DNA from: Syntrophaceae bacterium PtaB.Bin038
Lineage (GTDB): Bacteria > Desulfobacterota > Syntrophia > Syntrophales > UBA2192
Direction: 5' to 3'
NCBI GenBank assembly: GCA_002067855.1
Contig: MVQS01000130.1
Span: forward strand, 1-7,844
DNA: 7,844 nucleotides
How positions within the stretch are numbered: position 1 is the first letter of the stretch; the number at the start of each line of letters is the position of its first letter. A program made the position numbers and the translations under genes. This document shows positions 5,932-7,844 of this stretch, piece after piece. The notes beneath the pieces were generated by a model. That model did not search any database. It worked only from the letters and a program-made list of their open reading frames with translations, and was not told the DNA's origin.

Positions 5932-6765
5932 TTACTTCAGATACGCCGGGAGCTTGTCCTCTTCGGTGCCGTGAAAGCTGCAGTGGGTCATGAAACAGGT
6001 CTTGCAGGGGCCCTTGACGGCGGGCAGGGCCGGCTCGCCCTTGATCTTGCCGTCGATGAATTCCATGCACTTCGCCACGCCGTCATCGGGCCCTTCGACG
6101 ATGATGGTCACGCAGCCCTCGGCTCCGCCCCAGCCACCCGAGGCGTAGTGCACGGCCGACACGTCGAAGAGCGCCTCCAGGGCGTCGATCTCCGTGAAGG
6201 GCCTGCCGTCGCACACGCAGGCCATCCCGACGGGGATCCCGATGGCCTTGCCGATGGCGAGCGTCCCGCCGTAGCGCGCCGCCTCCTCCACGGAGGGGAT
6301 GAGCTTCTCGAGGCCCACGGGGTAGATGACCTCGAGGCCCCGGGCCTTCATGGGCATGTAGAACTGTCCCATGGTGCCGCCGTTGGCGCTGGCCATCAGC
6401 ACGCCGAGGTTGCCGAAGGGATCGATGGCGTTGGCACCTTTCAGGAGGATGTCGCCGGCACCGAGCTTGTCGATGACCGTGCCGGGCTCGACGGGCAACA
6501 CCTCCCCCTTGTGGAAGGTGTAGGGCTTGAGGCGGTCCCCCTGCTGGATCGCGCAGAGGATGCCCCGGATCGTCTGCCCAACCGCGTAGCGGTTCTTCTC
6601 GATGGGCTGGCCGAGAAGCTCCTCGAGGCAGTAGGCCGTCGTGGAGCCGCGGCTCACGAGGAGGTAGCCGTTCTTTTTCGCGTTCTGCACCTCGGGCAGG
6701 GAGGCAATGCCCTTGCCGATGAGACGCTTGGATTCCGATGGGGTAAGGGTGAAGAGAGCCTGCAT
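5932..6765 (-). CDS. Conserved-looking protein of unknown function with C-terminal CxxCx4C tail
   Basis: A 277-residue soluble protein that I do not recognise. No signal peptide or membrane segment is evident. It has glycine-rich, turn-like motifs typical of a folded enzyme or binding protein: SRGSTTAYCLEELLG (about 39-53), ASANGGTMGQFYMP (about 125-138), GIPVGMACVCDG (about 176-187) and ASGGWGGAEGCVT (about 208-220). The last 25 residues carry Cys254, Cys257, Cys262 and His265 (PCKTCFMTHCSFHG), which could bind a metal or Fe-S cluster (inference). Further cysteines are scattered through the body. The start at 6765 is firm: AAAGGAG lies 8 bases upstream. It stands alone, divergent from the TPR gene across a 483-base gap, and is followed by 133 bases before the thioesterase operon on the same strand. 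It is a real gene with unknown function. Confidence 0.85.
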   Translation of the reverse strand: MQALFTLTPSESKRLIGKGIASLPEVQNAKKNGYLLVSRGSTTAYCLEELLGQPIEKNRYAVGQTIRGILCAIQQGDRLKPYTFHKGEVLPVEPGTVIDKLGAGDILLKGANAIDPFGNLGVLMASANGGTMGQFYMPMKARGLEVIYPVGLEKLIPSVEEAARYGGTLAIGKAIGIPVGMACVCDGRPFTEIDALEALFDVSAVHYASGGWGGAEGCVTIIVEGPDDGVAKCMEFIDGKIKGEPALPAVKGPCKTCFMTHCSFHGTEEDKLPAYLK

Positions 6766-6808
6766 CGCTGAAACTCCTTTCCTGCGCTGGATTCGTTGCG
6801 GGATAGGG

Positions 6809-6823
6809 GCCGGGACCCCCGGC
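6809..6823 (-). other. Hairpin in the leader of the unknown Cys-tailed gene
   Basis: GCCGGG (6809-6814) and CCCGGC (6818-6823) form a perfect six-base GC stem with a three-base loop, about 45 bases ahead of the ATG at 6765. If transcribed on the minus strand it would fold in the 5' leader. There is no T-run, so it is not an intrinsic terminator. Confidence 0.35.
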
Positions 6824-6918
6824 TCCGAAGGGATGAACGATTTTCTACCACACTTTGCCGCGTGGGAACAGGCGGAAGTTTGTCGTGCCGCCGTATGCGA
6901 CGCTCACGCGGATAATTC

Positions 6919-6960
6919 GTTGCGCAACCCCTCCCGTTTCTGGTATTTTGACGATCGTCA
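6919..6960. promoter_or_regulatory. Two perfect palindromes, possible protein-binding sites
   Basis: GTTGCGCAAC (6919-6928) and TGACGATCGTCA (6949-6960) are each perfectly self-complementary. The second is made of two TGACG half-sites in opposite orientation. It lies about 175 bases upstream of the -24 element of the sigma-54 promoter at 7133, within the range for an enhancer-binding protein. The binding protein is unknown. Confidence 0.35.
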
Positions 6961-6969
6961 GTCGCAGCC

Positions 6970-7006
6970 CGATCCCGAAGGGAGGGGGTCCCGAAGGCCG
7001 GGATCG
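6970..7006. repeat. Compound inverted repeat
   Basis: CGATCCCG (6970-6977) pairs with CGGGATCG (6999-7006), and inside it GGGA (6980-6983) pairs with TCCC (6989-6992). CCCGAAGG also occurs twice directly within it. It lies between the palindromes and the TGACG repeats and is not followed by a T-run. Its role, as DNA site or RNA fold, cannot be told. Confidence 0.4.
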
Positions 7007-7040
7007 CCGGGAGAGTTAACGGCTGCTGCCTCCTTTCATC

Positions 7041-7055
7041 TGACGCTTCATGACG
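7041..7055 (+). promoter_or_regulatory. TGACG direct repeat, candidate upstream activator site
   Basis: TGACG occurs at 7041-7045 and again at 7051-7055, ten bases apart and so on the same face of the helix. The same half-site makes up the palindrome at 6949-6960. These repeats lie about 80-90 bases upstream of the -24 element at 7133, a typical position for sigma-54 activator binding. Confidence 0.35.
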
Positions 7056-7094
7056 TATTGCATTTCGTGCCGTTGGCAGGGCAATGAGTTTAGT

Positions 7095-7114
7095 TGCCTT
7101 TCGGGCATCTTTTT
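7095..7114 (+). terminator. Weak terminator-like hairpin with T-run
   Basis: TGCC (7095-7098) pairs with GGCA (7104-7107) and is followed directly by TCTTTTT. The four-base stem is too short for a strong intrinsic terminator, and no plus-strand gene ends just before it. It may insulate the sigma-54 promoter from read-through, but could be chance. Confidence 0.2.
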
Positions 7115-7129
7115 GCCCCGCATGTGCCA
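7114..7129 (-). promoter_or_regulatory. Weak sigma-54-like promoter facing the unknown Cys-tailed gene
   Basis: The minus strand reads TGGCAC-ATGCG-GGGCA. The -24 half is perfect and the -12 half keeps the essential GC at the correct 10-base distance from GG, but TT is replaced by GG. It is back to back with the strong plus-strand promoter because the two -24 elements form the palindrome GTGCCAAAATGGCAC (7124-7138). It could fire toward the gene starting at 6765, about 350 bases away. Confidence 0.25.
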
Positions 7130-7132
7130 AAA

Positions 7133-7148
7133 TGGCACCATGCTTGCA
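7133..7148 (+). promoter_or_regulatory. Sigma-54 (RpoN) -24/-12 promoter of the TPR gene
   Basis: TGGCAC-CATGC-TTGCA matches the consensus TGGCAC-N5-TTGCW at every fixed position, with the GG and GC elements separated by exactly 10 bases. Transcription should start about 12 bases past the GC, near 7158-7160, leaving a leader of roughly 90 bases before the ATG at 7249. Sigma-54 promoters need an ATP-dependent enhancer-binding activator; none is encoded in the window. The -12 element lies inside a perfect 14-base palindrome, ATGCTTGCAAGCAT (7140-7153), which could also bind a regulator. Confidence 0.8.
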
Positions 7149-7170
7149 AGCATCACGGTGAAATGCCAAC

Positions 7171-7196
7171 GCTCGAGAACGAGCCGGGTTTTCCCG
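7171..7196 (+). other. Tandem hairpins in the leader of the TPR gene
   Basis: GCTCG-AGAA-CGAGC (7171-7184) and CGGG-TTTT-CCCG (7185-7196) are perfect stems with four-base loops placed directly end to end, so they could stack. TCACGG (7153-7158) is also complementary to CCGTGA (7194-7199), a pairing that would compete with the second hairpin if that sequence is transcribed. I see no match to c-di-GMP, cobalamin or other riboswitch cores that I know. Confidence 0.4.
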
Positions 7197-7248
7197 TGAG
7201 AGACAGAGCCCTAAACCGAGTTACGAAACCGCTGAAATCAGGGACAAG

Positions 7249-7844
7249 ATGCTGAATAGAGCTGGACTAACAGCCCTTGTCATAACCCTCGTTCTTGCAA
7301 TCCCGCCGTTTCCTGTCTTTGCCGCTTCCCCGGAGTCGCCCGCCCCGACGGACCCCGCGGTCCAGGCGAGGGAGGACTACCGGGAAGCCCTGCAGAGGAT
7401 CCGGGACGGCCGCAACGACGAGGCGCTCCCGCTCCTGGAGAAGGCCCTCAAGGCGCTGCCCCATGACCTGCATCTCCAGGCCGACTACGCCCTGTGCCTG
7501 GTCTGGACAGGGGCGTACCAGAAGGCCGCCGAGTTCTTCGCCCCCCGCGAGACGGAACTCCGGCAGATCCGCTACCTTCCCCGACACATGGCCAGGGCCT
7601 ACTACGAGCTGAGGGAATACCCGAAGGCGCTCGAGCTGTACCGGCTGGGCCTGTCCTACGACCGGTCGGACGAAGAGGCCTTCAAGGGTGCCGTTAACAC
7701 GCAGATGCGGATGGGCGACGGCGCCGGGGCTTACGCGTCGTGGCTGGAGGCGAAGAAGGCGGGGCAGGTCACGGCACCGGCGCTGGACGCCGTCAGGCTG
7801 GCCCTGCTGGAGCAGTACGGTGCAAGCCTCGAGGCCCTTGCGGT
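7249..7844 (+). CDS. Exported TPR-repeat protein, N-terminal part (runs off the right edge)
   Basis: The frame opens at ATG 7249 and stays open to the window end, 198 codons. Residues 1-26 form a Sec signal peptide: MLNRAG, a hydrophobic stretch TALVITLVLA, then PPFPVFA-A, with cleavage likely after Ala25 or Ala26. From about residue 37 the mature protein is helical and TPR-like, with units near 43-72 (GRNDEALPLLEKALKALPHD), 76-105 (DYALCLVWTGAYQKAAEFF), 113-140 (ARAYYELREYPKALELYRLGL) and 143-170. It would act in the periplasm or outer membrane. Ribosome binding is through GGGA at 7241-7244, only 4 bases from the ATG and rather weak. Exported TPR regions of this sort occur in outer-membrane exopolysaccharide export proteins such as PgaA and in biofilm-linked proteins; the visible part cannot decide. 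Expression is likely from the sigma-54 promoter at 7133. Confidence 0.85.
   Translation, partial: MLNRAGLTALVITLVLAIPPFPVFAASPESPAPTDPAVQAREDYREALQRIRDGRNDEALPLLEKALKALPHDLHLQADYALCLVWTGAYQKAAEFFAPRETELRQIRYLPRHMARAYYELREYPKALELYRLGLSYDRSDEEAFKGAVNTQMRMGDGAGAYASWLEAKKAGQVTAPALDAVRLALLEQYGASLEALA

Larger units (their letters stand above)
6766..7248. other. Divergent intergenic region, gene-free, rich in regulatory signals
   Basis: No convincing gene is seen on either strand across these 483 bases; open frames here lack ribosome-binding sites and coding character. The stretch holds the AAAGGAG site of the minus-strand gene, several perfect palindromes, hairpins, TGACG repeats and a sigma-54 promoter, all listed separately. 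A weak TAGAAA -10-like element lies on the minus strand near 6844-6849, without a good -35. Confidence 0.7.

Noticed and set aside
5971..6771. Plus-strand open frame opposite the unknown 277-residue gene
   Set aside because: The minus-strand gene has a strong ribosome-binding site and folded-protein character; the antisense product is His/Gly/Asp-rich and shadow-like.
7154..7248. A known riboswitch (c-di-GMP or cobalamin type) in the TPR leader
   Set aside because: Short phrases such as CGGTGAAAT recall cobalamin elements, but the conserved core and B12-box order are absent, as are the c-di-GMP core motifs.
7267..7697. Short open frames in other frames over the TPR gene (7267-7587 minus, 7295-7612 plus, 7494-7697 plus)
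   Set aside because: The frame from 7249 has a signal peptide and repeating TPR pattern throughout; the others are shadows.

Overview
The window is a compact, visibly GC-rich bacterial chromosome segment with short intergenic gaps. A classic sigma-54 promoter, a Sec-exported TPR protein, a LarA-family racemase homologue and C-rich/G-rich palindromic repeats of the 'AAAATCCCCCT' kind suggest a Gram-negative anaerobe of the deltaproteobacterial (Desulfobacterota/Syntrophobacterales-like) sort. This placement is inferred from style and gene content and is not proven. No rRNA, tRNA, transposase, phage gene or CRISPR array is visible.

Left block (1-1850). A gene fragment leaves the left edge on the minus strand, divergent from a GntR/FadR-type (FCD) regulator at 116-835. 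The regulator is followed after 35 bases by a class IV aminotransferase that closely follows Bacillus D-amino-acid aminotransferase (871-1728). As written, this second gene is broken by two single-base frameshifts of opposite sign, both in poly-C runs. A long palindromic repeat follows it.

Middle block (1849-5798, all minus strand). Reading leftwards: a small PaaI-like hotdog thioesterase, an amidase-signature hydrolase that starts 3 bases after it, a second and different hotdog thioesterase 23 bases further on, then a second inverted copy of the palindromic repeat. Last comes a LarA/DUF2088-family protein (lactate racemase homologue) with its own likely sigma-70 promoter. The first thioesterase has no Shine-Dalgarno sequence; a promoter-like sequence lies so close to its ATG that the transcript may be leaderless. 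The two strands converge at 1728/1849, placing the D-aminotransferase and the racemase homologue side by side. A shared role in stereochemical handling of amino or hydroxy acids is possible but unproven.

Right block (5932-7844). A 277-residue protein of unknown function with a C-terminal CxxCx4C tail (minus strand) is separated by a 483-base divergent intergenic region from a signal-peptide-bearing TPR protein that runs off the right edge. The intergenic region is dense in signals: a textbook -24/-12 sigma-54 promoter for the TPR gene, a weaker back-to-back sigma-54-like element on the other strand, several palindromes and TGACG repeats placed where an enhancer-binding protein could bind, and two tandem hairpins in the TPR gene's leader.

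I found no clear new defence or mobile system. The items most worth following up are the sigma-54 control region with the exported TPR protein, the unknown Cys-tailed protein, and the thioesterase-amidase-thioesterase operon.
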